A stretch of 64,000 nucleotides of DNA from the NCBI GenBank assembly GCA_039025395.1, contig JBCCOK010000006.1:54744-118743 (forward strand). Reading direction: 5' to 3'. Below are positions 16,833 to 24,992 of this stretch, in pieces. The notes beneath the pieces were generated by a model. The model searched no databases, had not been told where the DNA came from, and saw only the letters and a program-made list of their open reading frames with translations. The DNA comes from Hoeflea_A sp039025395 (GTDB lineage Bacteria; Pseudomonadota; Alphaproteobacteria; Rhizobiales; Rhizobiaceae). A program made the position numbers and the translations under genes. Numbering within the stretch: the first letter of the stretch is position 1; every line of letters begins with the position of its first letter.

Positions 16833-17603
16833 TCATGAAAACTTGCTTGCTTCGGGAAACTCAGAGGCGTGGATCCGGCGCATCCTCATCATGTACATCT
16901 GATAGCGCAGATTGTTAAGAAACCGGTTTGCCAGATTTCTGCCCTTGCTCGACTGTCTGTTTGTGTCAAGCGTGCTGGCCGAGAATGCGTCGTCGCGCGG
17001 CTTGCAGACGGATGGAGTTACCACCTTGGTGCATAATCCGTGGATCCACCATTGCTTAAGCGCAAGATCGACCGGCAAGCTGAACGGAGACATGGAACGA
17101 TAAAGATGATCGGCGGCAGAACGGGTGATGGCATAGGCAATTGTGGACATGGGATACCTGCGCGACAGCGCCAGCGAATAACGACCATCCAGCGGTTTGA
17201 TTTGCTCGAGCGGAATAGGTTTGTGGCTGTAGAGTCGAATGATATCCCAGTCGCGCTTGCCCGATTCGATCTGTCGCATTGTCGCACGCGCACCTATTTC
17301 AAAGGATATGTCGTCTTCAAACACCCATGCCATCTCGGCAGATCCATGCGCGATTTCCCTCCAAACCTTGATGTGGGAAAGAAAACAGGCAATCTCGCCT
17401 GGACTGAGTTCACGCTTGACCGGCGCATCGGGTGCATGATCAACGGCCGATTGCTGCGTTTGCGGATCCATTTCGCGGTAATCGATACCGGTAACGCGGG
17501 TGAAGTCGATACCCAGCGCATCGAACTCCAATGCTGAAGCTGCCAGCCTTTCCGGACAACGATCCATATTGACCAAATAGGCGGGAAAAGAAAACTCTGA
17601 CAC
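16833..17603 (-). CDS. Glycosyltransferase family 25 protein
   Basis: Transfers a sugar, usually galactose in lipooligosaccharide synthesis or related glycans. Signature segments: FPAYLVNMDRCPERLAAS at the N-terminus, GEIACFLSHIKVWREIA, the nucleotide/metal site MAWVFEDDISFEIGA, then DWDIIRLYSHKPIP and IAYAITRSAADHLYRSM. About 256 residues from GTG 17603, within the family range. An ATG at 17678 is also in frame (281 residues), but it lies inside the divergently transcribed formyltransferase gene and has no ribosome-binding site, so I prefer the GTG. The C-terminus is basic and may dock to the membrane. Acceptor unknown. Confidence 0.85.
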   Translation of the reverse strand: MSEFSFPAYLVNMDRCPERLAASALEFDALGIDFTRVTGIDYREMDPQTQQSAVDHAPDAPVKRELSPGEIACFLSHIKVWREIAHGSAEMAWVFEDDISFEIGARATMRQIESGKRDWDIIRLYSHKPIPLEQIKPLDGRYSLALSRRYPMSTIAYAITRSAADHLYRSMSPFSLPVDLALKQWWIHGLCTKVVTPSVCKPRDDAFSASTLDTNRQSSKGRNLANRFLNNLRYQMYMMRMRRIHASEFPEASKFS

Positions 17604-17657
17604 CGACCGCCCGTTTGTCTTATCCTGTGAAGGATCGACTTCCGGAGAGCAAGTAGT

Positions 17658-18641
17658 ATGCCGGTTATGAACAGTCATCGCGCATTGGTCATCATTGAAA
17701 GGAGCACTTTAAGCTGCGCTTTTGTTGATGCCTGGCTCAAGGGCGGCAATACCATCGCTGCGTTTTGGACGACTGACACTGACCTTCTCAAATCACCCCC
17801 CCAGGACAGACTTGCTGCGCGCGCCAGTGACATTCCCACACTTGCTGAACTCGCCAGAGGGCATCGGATACCCGTCGTTCAAACCAATAAGCTTGGCAGA
17901 CGCTCCGAGACGCATATGTTTCCGGACGTGCCCAAAGCCGATACCTTGATCACGTTGATGACGCATCAGATTGTGCCCGATTGGCTTCTTAGGAAATTCG
18001 GCAAACGCGCGATCAACGTCCATCCCGCTTACTTGCCGCATTACAAGGGGCCACGCCCAACGCTCTCGCTTCTTATTGATGGCGCCGCCGAGAAATATGG
18101 CGGTGTAACGGTCCATGTGCTCGATTCCGGAATAGATACAGGCGCGATCATTGCCCAGAGACATGTCCCGTACTCCCCCAAACAAGATTACCACTCTTGG
18201 ACCTACGAGACGGCAATCGCCGGTTCGAACATCGCATCCAACGAGTTGCAAAAGTATCTCGGCGGTACACTTGAAGCAATTAACCAGACTAAAGGCACTG
18301 GCAACTACAGAATAAGTGACCAATTTGAATTTGTAATTGATTCCAAAAAAACAATCAACGAAGTGAGAAAGCTTTTTACACTACCAAAAGACATTGCATT
18401 GCACGCTTTAATTGATAATGGACTGGATAAACGTAGAAGTATTGCGATTTATAGATATATCAAATTCGTGTCTCCCCCAACTGGAGATGCTTACAAGCTA
18501 ACGCCAATTTCCCTGGAGATGGACATTTGCGATGCCCGTATAAAGCTGTGGCGAAGGAGAAAGCTCTTGTTTAATTCCGTCCGCAAAGCGTATTCGATCG
18601 CCAGGTATCGCATCGTTGCCAGCCGCGCCAGAACAGACTAG
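17658..18641 (+). CDS. Formyltransferase-like enzyme (N10-formyl-tetrahydrofolate dependent fold)
   Basis: 327 residues. GGAGAG with an 8-base spacer precedes the ATG. The N-terminal 200 residues match the formyltransferase fold: the catalytic Asn/His in AINVHPAYLPHYKGPRP and the catalytic Asp in VHVLDSGIDTGAIIAQ, with GGVTVHV between. Relatives formylate amino sugars, methionyl-tRNA or glycinamide ribotide. Here the context suggests formylation of an amino sugar or amino-acid substituent. The C-terminal 120 residues (from FEFVIDSKKTINEV) match no family I know; the end is strongly basic (IKLWRRRKLL). The DNA from about 18300 to 18480 is clearly AT-richer than the surroundings, suggesting recent acquisition of this segment. 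The last 4 bases overlap the convergent Mur-ligase-like gene. Confidence 0.82.
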   Translation: MPVMNSHRALVIIERSTLSCAFVDAWLKGGNTIAAFWTTDTDLLKSPPQDRLAARASDIPTLAELARGHRIPVVQTNKLGRRSETHMFPDVPKADTLITLMTHQIVPDWLLRKFGKRAINVHPAYLPHYKGPRPTLSLLIDGAAEKYGGVTVHVLDSGIDTGAIIAQRHVPYSPKQDYHSWTYETAIAGSNIASNELQKYLGGTLEAINQTKGTGNYRISDQFEFVIDSKKTINEVRKLFTLPKDIALHALIDNGLDKRRSIAIYRYIKFVSPPTGDAYKLTPISLEMDICDARIKLWRRRKLLFNSVRKAYSIARYRIVASRARTD

Positions 18642-19981
18642 GCATTTTCTCGGGATAGCCTGTGTTGCTTGCGATAAAGGTATTTGCAGTGGTTGCAGGT
18701 AAAGAGTTTCTTGCAGTTTGTTAAACCGCAAAGAATAGGTTTTTGAAACTCGTACATAATCCGTTCAAGATGATCGGCACCAGAGGCTTTAACATAGAAG
18801 ACATCGCCGTTGACGAGCGTCTGCTTGACGAAGGCCAACAATTCAGGAAACGTCTCGAACATGAAGATACGGTCAGGAAATTCGGGAACCAGGCGCCGCA
18901 CGCGTTGTGCATGCGGCCCATAGAACATGACAATCTGAGCCACCTCGAGAGCGGCACGAGCGCTTTGCACATATTTAGGTCGTGCAGAACCTCGGTAATC
19001 CGACAGGCTTCCAATCAGCATTAGTTTTCGTCGCGCATTTGAAGCCCGAAGGATCTCGATACTGGTTTCCATGCTCCAAACCGGTGCCTTGTACGAGTCC
19101 ATGACGAAGGTCACACCGTCATGGACATACACATCGTCCTTGAACAGCTCAGGTTCGACTTGGCCGATCAAAACAGCGGTCTCCTCAAGTGACACGCCCA
19201 AGGCGTAAACCGCAGCGATCGCGGCCATTACACTGACAGTCCATCGCGGACCTACAAACCGGGTCTTGACATCCGTCACCTGATTTCCGATCGAAACGCG
19301 TAAGGTCAAACGTTCTGGCAATCCATGACGGTGCGAAATGAGGCGGACATCAGCGCCTGGATGTTCCCCGAAAGTGACGACCTTTGCGCTGGTGCGACCA
19401 GCCATTTGAGCAACCAACGGATCATCTGCGTTGAGAACGGCAAACCCGTGAGACGGCAGTACTTCAACCAATTGTCCTTTGCTGTCCGCGATCGCTTCCT
19501 TGGTCTTGTAGTGTGAGATGTGATCCATACCGATCATCGTCACAACGCCGACAGTCGGCTTGATGAATTGAAGCGACTCTTCCATCGCCTCGTAGGTGTG
19601 TCCGCTGACTTCCTGCACCCAGATCTTCGAATTGCGCGGCATGGTCAGAAACGATCTACGAATACCGTCCGCTGTGTTTCTTCCAAAAGCATGAAACACG
19701 TCGGATTTGTTACTGAGTGCGGCAGCGATTATCCGGGTTGTAGTGGACTTTCCAGCGCTGCCTGTCACGGCAACAATATCGACCGGCTTGACATGCTTTC
19801 GGCGCAGTTGCGCAGCCGGCTGTTTCCAACCCTTGCGCAAAAACCGCAAACCGCTTCGGATCTTACTGTCCCGCGCATTCAGCGCTTTCAGGTAGTTGGC
19901 AATGGCTTTTCGTTGACGAGGGCGGCCATTCACGTTGGTTACAACCTTACTTTTCCCGAACTTCTGCGATGGCAGCAACAC
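18638..19981 (-). CDS. Mur-ligase-like ATP-dependent amide ligase with a C-terminal four-Cys motif
   Basis: 447 residues. Mur-ligase central domain: P-loop AVTGSAGKSTTTRIIAAAL (about 70), GRNTADGIRR, VGVVTMIGMDHISHY, and the linker to the third domain FAVLNADDPLVAQMAG. The last domain has MDSYKAPVWSMETSIEIL, corresponding to the Mur D-S/N-P-xS region, and LMLIGSLSDYRG. It ends with CGLTNCKKLFTCNHCKYL, a C-x4-C-x5-C-x2-C motif not usual in MurC-F, which looks like a small metal knuckle. The N-terminus lacks a normal UDP-MurNAc-binding domain, so the substrate is probably not the peptidoglycan precursor. Relatives include CapB/PgsB-type and other specialised amide ligases. It starts 8 bases after the stop of the AMP-forming ligase gene, in the same operon. 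Confidence 0.83.
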   Translation of the reverse strand: MLLPSQKFGKSKVVTNVNGRPRQRKAIANYLKALNARDSKIRSGLRFLRKGWKQPAAQLRRKHVKPVDIVAVTGSAGKSTTTRIIAAALSNKSDVFHAFGRNTADGIRRSFLTMPRNSKIWVQEVSGHTYEAMEESLQFIKPTVGVVTMIGMDHISHYKTKEAIADSKGQLVEVLPSHGFAVLNADDPLVAQMAGRTSAKVVTFGEHPGADVRLISHRHGLPERLTLRVSIGNQVTDVKTRFVGPRWTVSVMAAIAAVYALGVSLEETAVLIGQVEPELFKDDVYVHDGVTFVMDSYKAPVWSMETSIEILRASNARRKLMLIGSLSDYRGSARPKYVQSARAALEVAQIVMFYGPHAQRVRRLVPEFPDRIFMFETFPELLAFVKQTLVNGDVFYVKASGADHLERIMYEFQKPILCGLTNCKKLFTCNHCKYLYRKQHRLSRENA

Positions 19982-19989
19982 AAACGCGT

Positions 19990-21516
19990 CTACCGATTCG
20001 CAAAACCGAGCATCTCTGCGAGTTTCAAACGTTGAATCTTGCCAGTCGGACCCTTTGGAATGACATCAAGAAAAACAACAGTCCGCGGTACTTTGTGCGC
20101 TGCCAGAACCTCGGCGAGGGACAATTTGACCGTATCAGCAGTGAGTGCCTGGCCTTCCGCCGGCACGACTGCAACAGCGATATCTTCTCCGAGCGATCGG
20201 TGCGGTATGCCAAAGGTTATCGCCTCTGCGATGCGCCCGTCCTGCGCAAGAATAGCGTCGATTTCTAGTGGCGCGATTTTTTCTCCACCGCGGTTGATCA
20301 GTTCTTTCTTTCGCCCGGTGATTGTCAGGCATCCCTGGGAGTCGAGAAATCCCTGATCACCTGTGTCAAACCAATCGTCGCGGAAAGACTTATCGTTTTC
20401 GGCAGGTGCGTTGATGTACCCGGCGTGGATGTTGTCGCCACGAATGACAATGTTGCCCGCAGATCCGGGCGGAACACTCTCCCAAAGGTCGTTGACGACG
20501 CGCACCTGTGTTCCCTTCTGCCAGCCCACGGAACCGGGTTGCTGCCTATCAAGGCTGTTGCTTGTGATCTGATGCGCTGCTTCCGTCATGCCGTACGCCT
20601 CGACGACCGGGCATCTGAAGGTTTCTTCAAGGCCTTTCAGCGTCGCTGGCGCCAAAGCGGCCGAGGATGACCGGACGAACCTCAAAGACGCTTGTTCGAC
20701 GATTTCGGAATTACGTTGAGCCCGGCGCACAATGGCCTGATGCATCGAGGGAACGGCTGAAAACCACGTTGGCCGAAACGCGTCCATCCACCGGAAAAAC
20801 CTGAGTGCGTCAAAACCCTCGGTGCAAACGACAGATCCACCCGAAAGCAGAGGTGCGCACAGGGTTGCCATAAGACCATGAATGTGAAAAAGCGGCAGGA
20901 TCGAAAGGCCTTTATCTGCTGGGCTCAAGTCCAACGTGGCAATGATGTTTCGGATCGACGCTTCGATGTTTGCCCGTGTCAGACCCACCAGCTTAGGCTT
21001 TGCTGTTGTTCCTGATGTATGCAGCAAAAGGGCCACGTCACCGGGCTGATTTGCATGGTAGGAACGATATGTATCCATCTTGCCAACCGGCAGGTCGATA
21101 TTAAGCGAAGCGCAGGATGCATCGCGGCCAAGCTCAACCTCCGCGACCAACATACCTCTTGAGTTCGCTACCGACTTCGCTGTTTCGAATCCGTCTTTAG
21201 GACAGATGAGGAGTTTTGCGTCCATATCGCCCAAATAGAAGGCCAGTTCAGCCTCGCGATAGGCCGGGTTTAAAGGCGCCGCACAGGCAATCGTCGAAAC
21301 CGCAAGAAAAAGAATTGCCATTTCCGGTCCGTTCGGCATGGCTATCGCAACCGCGTCTCCCGGACCGATACCGATATCGATCAGCTTTCCGATGGTACCT
21401 TCCACACACTTTGCAAGTTGCAGGTGCGAACAGGCCTCACGGCCCGGCGAATCCAGGGCCTGGTTCACCGCTTGACTGCGCGAGTCGGTCGGAAGCCAAG
21501 GACAACGATGTATCAT
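19990..21516 (-). CDS. AMP-forming acyl-CoA synthetase / adenylating ligase
   Basis: About 508 residues from ATG 21516 (MIHRCPWLPT), with AAGGCGAG upstream. ANL-superfamily motifs: A3 LLLHTSGTTAKPKLVGLTRA, LPLFHIHGLMATL, A5 VVEAYGMTEAAHQ, DDWFDTGDQGFLD, A8 LTITGRKKELINRGGEKIAP, A10 PKGPTGKIQR with the catalytic Lys. It activates a carboxylic acid as acyl-AMP, then forms the CoA thioester or another acyl transfer product. The fold resembles oxalate/medium-chain CoA ligases, but the substrate cannot be told from sequence. It shares an operon with the Mur-ligase-like gene and is divergent from the LPLAT-like gene, 105 bases apart. Probably supplies an activated acyl group for the island product. 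Confidence 0.88.
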   Translation of the reverse strand: MIHRCPWLPTDSRSQAVNQALDSPGREACSHLQLAKCVEGTIGKLIDIGIGPGDAVAIAMPNGPEMAILFLAVSTIACAAPLNPAYREAELAFYLGDMDAKLLICPKDGFETAKSVANSRGMLVAEVELGRDASCASLNIDLPVGKMDTYRSYHANQPGDVALLLHTSGTTAKPKLVGLTRANIEASIRNIIATLDLSPADKGLSILPLFHIHGLMATLCAPLLSGGSVVCTEGFDALRFFRWMDAFRPTWFSAVPSMHQAIVRRAQRNSEIVEQASLRFVRSSSAALAPATLKGLEETFRCPVVEAYGMTEAAHQITSNSLDRQQPGSVGWQKGTQVRVVNDLWESVPPGSAGNIVIRGDNIHAGYINAPAENDKSFRDDWFDTGDQGFLDSQGCLTITGRKKELINRGGEKIAPLEIDAILAQDGRIAEAITFGIPHRSLGEDIAVAVVPAEGQALTADTVKLSLAEVLAAHKVPRTVVFLDVIPKGPTGKIQRLKLAEMLGFANR

Positions 21517-21621
21517 CAGAGTTTTTACTCGCCTTGGTCGAGCGCTGGGTGTAGTACGCCTACGACACAACGCTCCAACGTTGATGACATAAACCTGAAG
21601 TCAACTTGCTAGATTGATTCA

Positions 21622-22683
21622 ATGGCAGACGAGTATTTCTCTTACGATGTAGTGGAAGAAATCAAGGACAAAGATTCGTTTCCTGTGCGTTTCTACAGAA
21701 GAAATAGAAAAAAGGAGCCGCGCAATCGCCGTTTCACGGAAAATGACTTTCGGGAAGTTCTAAGTCTCGCTGCGACGGCTGCCGTTACTCCGCTGCCGTC
21801 GCGCTATTGGTCAAAATATTCACGGTTCGCGTCTGGTTTGCGGTACCGAAGGCAGCGCCAAAAGAAATTTGCGGGTTTTGAGGCCGCAGTTCGGTCGGTC
21901 TTCGGGATCGAAGACAAAGACAAGACAGAAACGCTGTTTCGTAGCCACTTGGAAATGGTTCAGCGCCGCAGAATGATGCTTACAATCGACCGTTTGGCGC
22001 CGCGACGGAACCCGCACATTGATTTTATCGGTGCCGAGGCTTTAAACGCCGCACTCGAACAGGGACATGGCGCCATAATTTGGGCTTTTCCATTCAATTT
22101 CCAAACCCTCGCCGGAAAGCGCGCCCTTTGGGAGCAGGGTTTCAGACCCAATCAAATCAGCGCAGGAATTCACGGATTTTCCGGCACCAATTTTGCCAAT
22201 CGAACGATTAATCCGATACTTCGCAGAGCGGAAGACCGATACCTCAACCAACGGATTACATTTGAGCGCGACGCTGGCGCATCGCTTACCCGTCGAATCA
22301 TTGGCCTGCTCGACCGAGGTGAATTGATCCTCATTACAAATAATCTGTATGCGGGCTCGATGTTTGCCGAGATGCACTTTGGCCAAGACAGTTTTGTCAG
22401 CATGCCCACCACACCGCTTTCAATTGTCTCCCGTCGAAGCACTCCTTTGTTTTCAATGGCCATTTTCGAGACGGCACCCTACGAGCGCCTCGAAGCAGTT
22501 GTTCGACCGATCAACATTGGCCCGCGAATCGACTCAAAAAACAAGACGTTAGGGCGCGATTACAATCAGATAGCTCAACTGGCGCTTTTGGTCCGCGACA
22601 ACCTTTTTGAGCACTGCCTTCGCGCACCCGATCAATATCTAACACTCCAGTCCTTTACCAGGAGCAGGTTCGAGGAGAACTGA
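21622..22683 (+). CDS. Divergent lysophospholipid/lauroyl acyltransferase-like protein
   Basis: 353 residues starting MADEYFSYDVVEEIKDKD. The central part parallels HtrB/LpxL-type acyltransferases: a helical region, then ALEQGHGAIIWAFPFNFQTL, RALWEQGFRPNQIS, GLLDRGELILITNNLYAGSM and PTTPLSIVSRRSTPLFSMAI. In true LPLAT enzymes the first block carries His-x4-Asp/Glu after the Gly-rich turn. Here the equivalent reads AFPFNFQT without the His, so catalysis is doubtful or altered. The usual N-terminal membrane helix is also not evident. In the context of an AMP ligase and a glycan/peptide island it may transfer or bind an acyl chain. The family call is tentative. Confidence 0.55.
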   Translation: MADEYFSYDVVEEIKDKDSFPVRFYRRNRKKEPRNRRFTENDFREVLSLAATAAVTPLPSRYWSKYSRFASGLRYRRQRQKKFAGFEAAVRSVFGIEDKDKTETLFRSHLEMVQRRRMMLTIDRLAPRRNPHIDFIGAEALNAALEQGHGAIIWAFPFNFQTLAGKRALWEQGFRPNQISAGIHGFSGTNFANRTINPILRRAEDRYLNQRITFERDAGASLTRRIIGLLDRGELILITNNLYAGSMFAEMHFGQDSFVSMPTTPLSIVSRRSTPLFSMAIFETAPYERLEAVVRPINIGPRIDSKNKTLGRDYNQIAQLALLVRDNLFEHCLRAPDQYLTLQSFTRSRFEEN

Positions 22684-22705
22684 GTGGCATCCGCAAGCTT
22701 TACCT

Positions 22706-23758
22706 TCAGCGCAACAAAGGCAAAAGGCGTATGCGACAATTGGATACTGACCGGGATCGATTAACAAACCTGTCCTTCCAGTTGGAGCGGCCAATCATTA
22801 GATCGGCGCTATTCAGGCCGCGCTCGAATGCAAATTGCAGTACCTGCTGCACCAGAACAGAACCGGGAGAGAACCTGTCCCACGCGCTGTTATGGGCAAT
22901 TTTGGATAGATACAGGGTTCCATCTCGTTCAAAACAAAGAATGCTGGCTATCCAGTCGGTTTGAGAAGCCAGCCGGAAGACGTGGCAACGGTTTCGTCCG
23001 TCTTCATGTTTTGCGATGTTTTGAAACCAGGCTTCGGCTTCCGCCGGTACAATCCACTCTGGCCGCTCGTCGTCCACTTTCACCCATGAGCGTTTCTTTT
23101 CAAATATTGTGGAGATTGCCAAGCGCCGCGTGCCAGGATCTTCAACGCGTTGAACCGGTCCCGCTCCAGCCTTTTGAATTTTCCGGGCAAAACGTCTTAG
23201 CTGTTGGCGTCGGTTCGAAGACATCTTTGCGACATAGTCGTCCCATGACGTGAACTCTGAAAGGTCCAGAAAGGTCGCATCTGTCAGGTAGCGAAGCGGA
23301 GCGCCGATTGTCGTCAAGACCCTGTGCAATGCAGTTTCCTCGACAACAAAGTTGATCTTGAGCACCCGTCTCAGCGTCGACGATTTGAGATGCGCAGCAA
23401 ACCGCTCTGCAACGATTTTTACGTCGGCGTCGGGGTCCACGAGAACATCATCGTAAAGCGGGGTTTTGGAATCCAGCCACTGCAGCTTATGGGTCCCCAG
23501 AGATCCGCGTGTTTTGATCATCGGCGCTCCGAAAATCAGCTTGCCGCCATCTCGAAGCACATACACATGAAGCGAAGTCCTCGGATCGTTGCGGTGTCGC
23601 GCCCAGTTTTCTCGCACGCTTTCAACGCGCGTAAAGAAGCCATCTGGTCCCTGTTTCGAATTGAGTTCAGCCCAATCAGAAGACAGGCTTTCGAACCGGG
23701 CTTCGTCCTCTATGACCTCCCACTCAAAACCGCCGCCTGACTTGATTGGAACCGTCAT
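22706..23758 (-). CDS. CelD/BcsL-type GNAT acetyltransferase
   Basis: 350 residues. The pattern fits the acetyltransferase family PF13480, a double GNAT fold related to FemAB aminoacyl transferases: WAELNSKQGPDGFFTRVESV at the N-terminus, MIKTRGSLGTHKLQWLDS, a helical linker MSSNRRQQLRRFARKIQKAG, and the second half SILCFERDGTLYLSKIAHN, RFSPGSVLVQQVLQFAFERG, LMIGRSNWKDRFVN. Relatives acetylate exopolysaccharides or cellulose, or transfer amino acids in peptidoglycan crossbridges. It starts one base after the stop of the ATP-grasp gene, so the two are translationally coupled. No signal peptide, so it is a cytoplasmic enzyme. Confidence 0.8.
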   Translation of the reverse strand: MTVPIKSGGGFEWEVIEDEARFESLSSDWAELNSKQGPDGFFTRVESVRENWARHRNDPRTSLHVYVLRDGGKLIFGAPMIKTRGSLGTHKLQWLDSKTPLYDDVLVDPDADVKIVAERFAAHLKSSTLRRVLKINFVVEETALHRVLTTIGAPLRYLTDATFLDLSEFTSWDDYVAKMSSNRRQQLRRFARKIQKAGAGPVQRVEDPGTRRLAISTIFEKKRSWVKVDDERPEWIVPAEAEAWFQNIAKHEDGRNRCHVFRLASQTDWIASILCFERDGTLYLSKIAHNSAWDRFSPGSVLVQQVLQFAFERGLNSADLMIGRSNWKDRFVNRSRSVSNCRIRLLPLLR

Positions 23759-23759
23759 A

Positions 23760-24992
23760 TCAGATCAACCCTGCAAACCGCTGTTTGAACGCTTCCCAGC
23801 CGCCATGCAGCGGGAAAAAGTCAATGCCGCGGGAAGCGAGTCTCTGTTCGCGTTTCCGCAGTGTTTTGAGGTCGTGCGCCAAAATCATCAAGCGTAAGCG
23901 TGCCGGACCGGGCTCAAGATCGCCATAGTGCGGATCAAAGGTCGCCAAAGGAATGAGCCATCCTTCATCGAATCCGTCACGGCACAACTGGATCATCCGC
24001 GGCAAGGCTTCCTTTGCCGTACAAAACGCAAGCCGCGCATGCCTTGGCTCTCCCGACGGGTTTCTTCGTCGAATGGCTTCAATCACGAATGCAGTACTGG
24101 ATACCGGCCGAAAATTCAGATCGATCACTAGCCCTTTGCCGCGGCGATCGATCAAGAAATCGAATCCGCACACACCGCAATATCCCAGTCTGCTTCCCTC
24201 TTGGGCAATTGCGCGACCGACGCGCACAGTATTTGCAGGCGGTTCCTCGCCAAAGGTTAGCAGATTTCCCGCATGGAGGCCGTTGCGCATACAAACCTGT
24301 TGAGAGGCACCGAAGTCTTTCACCGCACCGTCCGGCAAAACGACAAACTGAATGCACCAGTTCTGCACCGCGTCAATGTAATCTTCAGCGATCAGTTTTT
24401 CGGCACCGGAAAAACGCTCAATGGCACGCGCAAGTTGCCGATTTTTTCGGCAAACTGCGACATCCAGCCCGCCCGCATTTGGCTCGTCAGTCGCGATCTT
24501 GAGAACGATCGGGAGCCCGAAGGACTGGCTTGCAATGCCGCCATTGATACGGATTGTCCTGCGGCCGGGAACGTTCTGCGCGCCTGCGAGCGCTTCGATA
24601 TGGTCCTTGTTGTTGAGATACTCCAGGCATTTAGTGTCTATTAGGGAGGCACCGTTGTCCAAATGCATTGCTTCCTCAGGATAAACGAACGCTGCCTTTT
24701 CACCGTTCTCTATGCGGCGCCGGACCATAGAGTCATAGTGCTGCGGACTATCGTAGACCTCGATTGCGGTTCCCACCTCCACACCACAATCGGCCATGAT
24801 GCCCAAGCCGTCCGGAGACATGGCCGCCTTGTGAACAAGCATCGGAAAATCGCCGGCACAGGCAATAAGGTTTCCTGACATGAACTCTATTGTGTGAAGA
24901 TCGGAGGGCATCCATTTCGCGTCAGTCAAACGTAGACGCGGCGCTAGAAACGACCCTTCCGGATAGACTCCATCGAGCGAACTCAGTCTCAT
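23760..24992 (-). CDS. ATP-grasp ligase-like protein with a pre-ATP-grasp N-terminus
   Basis: 410 residues. ATP-grasp hallmarks: FGLPIVLKIATDEPNAGGL with the ATP-binding Lys, LIAEDYIDAVQNWCIQFVVL, and the metal-binding end FDFLIDRRGKGLVIDLNFRP. Enzymes of this fold form acyl-phosphates and join carboxylates to amines. The N-terminal 110 residues contain MSGNLIACAGDFPMLVHKAA and form a substrate-side domain I do not recognise. The overall layout recalls peptide ligases of specialised metabolism. The ATG overlaps the stop of the preceding PP-loop ATPase gene (ATGA), and the next gene follows after one base, giving a tight three-gene unit. Confidence 0.8.
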   Translation of the reverse strand: MRLSSLDGVYPEGSFLAPRLRLTDAKWMPSDLHTIEFMSGNLIACAGDFPMLVHKAAMSPDGLGIMADCGVEVGTAIEVYDSPQHYDSMVRRRIENGEKAAFVYPEEAMHLDNGASLIDTKCLEYLNNKDHIEALAGAQNVPGRRTIRINGGIASQSFGLPIVLKIATDEPNAGGLDVAVCRKNRQLARAIERFSGAEKLIAEDYIDAVQNWCIQFVVLPDGAVKDFGASQQVCMRNGLHAGNLLTFGEEPPANTVRVGRAIAQEGSRLGYCGVCGFDFLIDRRGKGLVIDLNFRPVSSTAFVIEAIRRRNPSGEPRHARLAFCTAKEALPRMIQLCRDGFDEGWLIPLATFDPHYGDLEPGPARLRLMILAHDLKTLRKREQRLASRGIDFFPLHGGWEAFKQRFAGLI

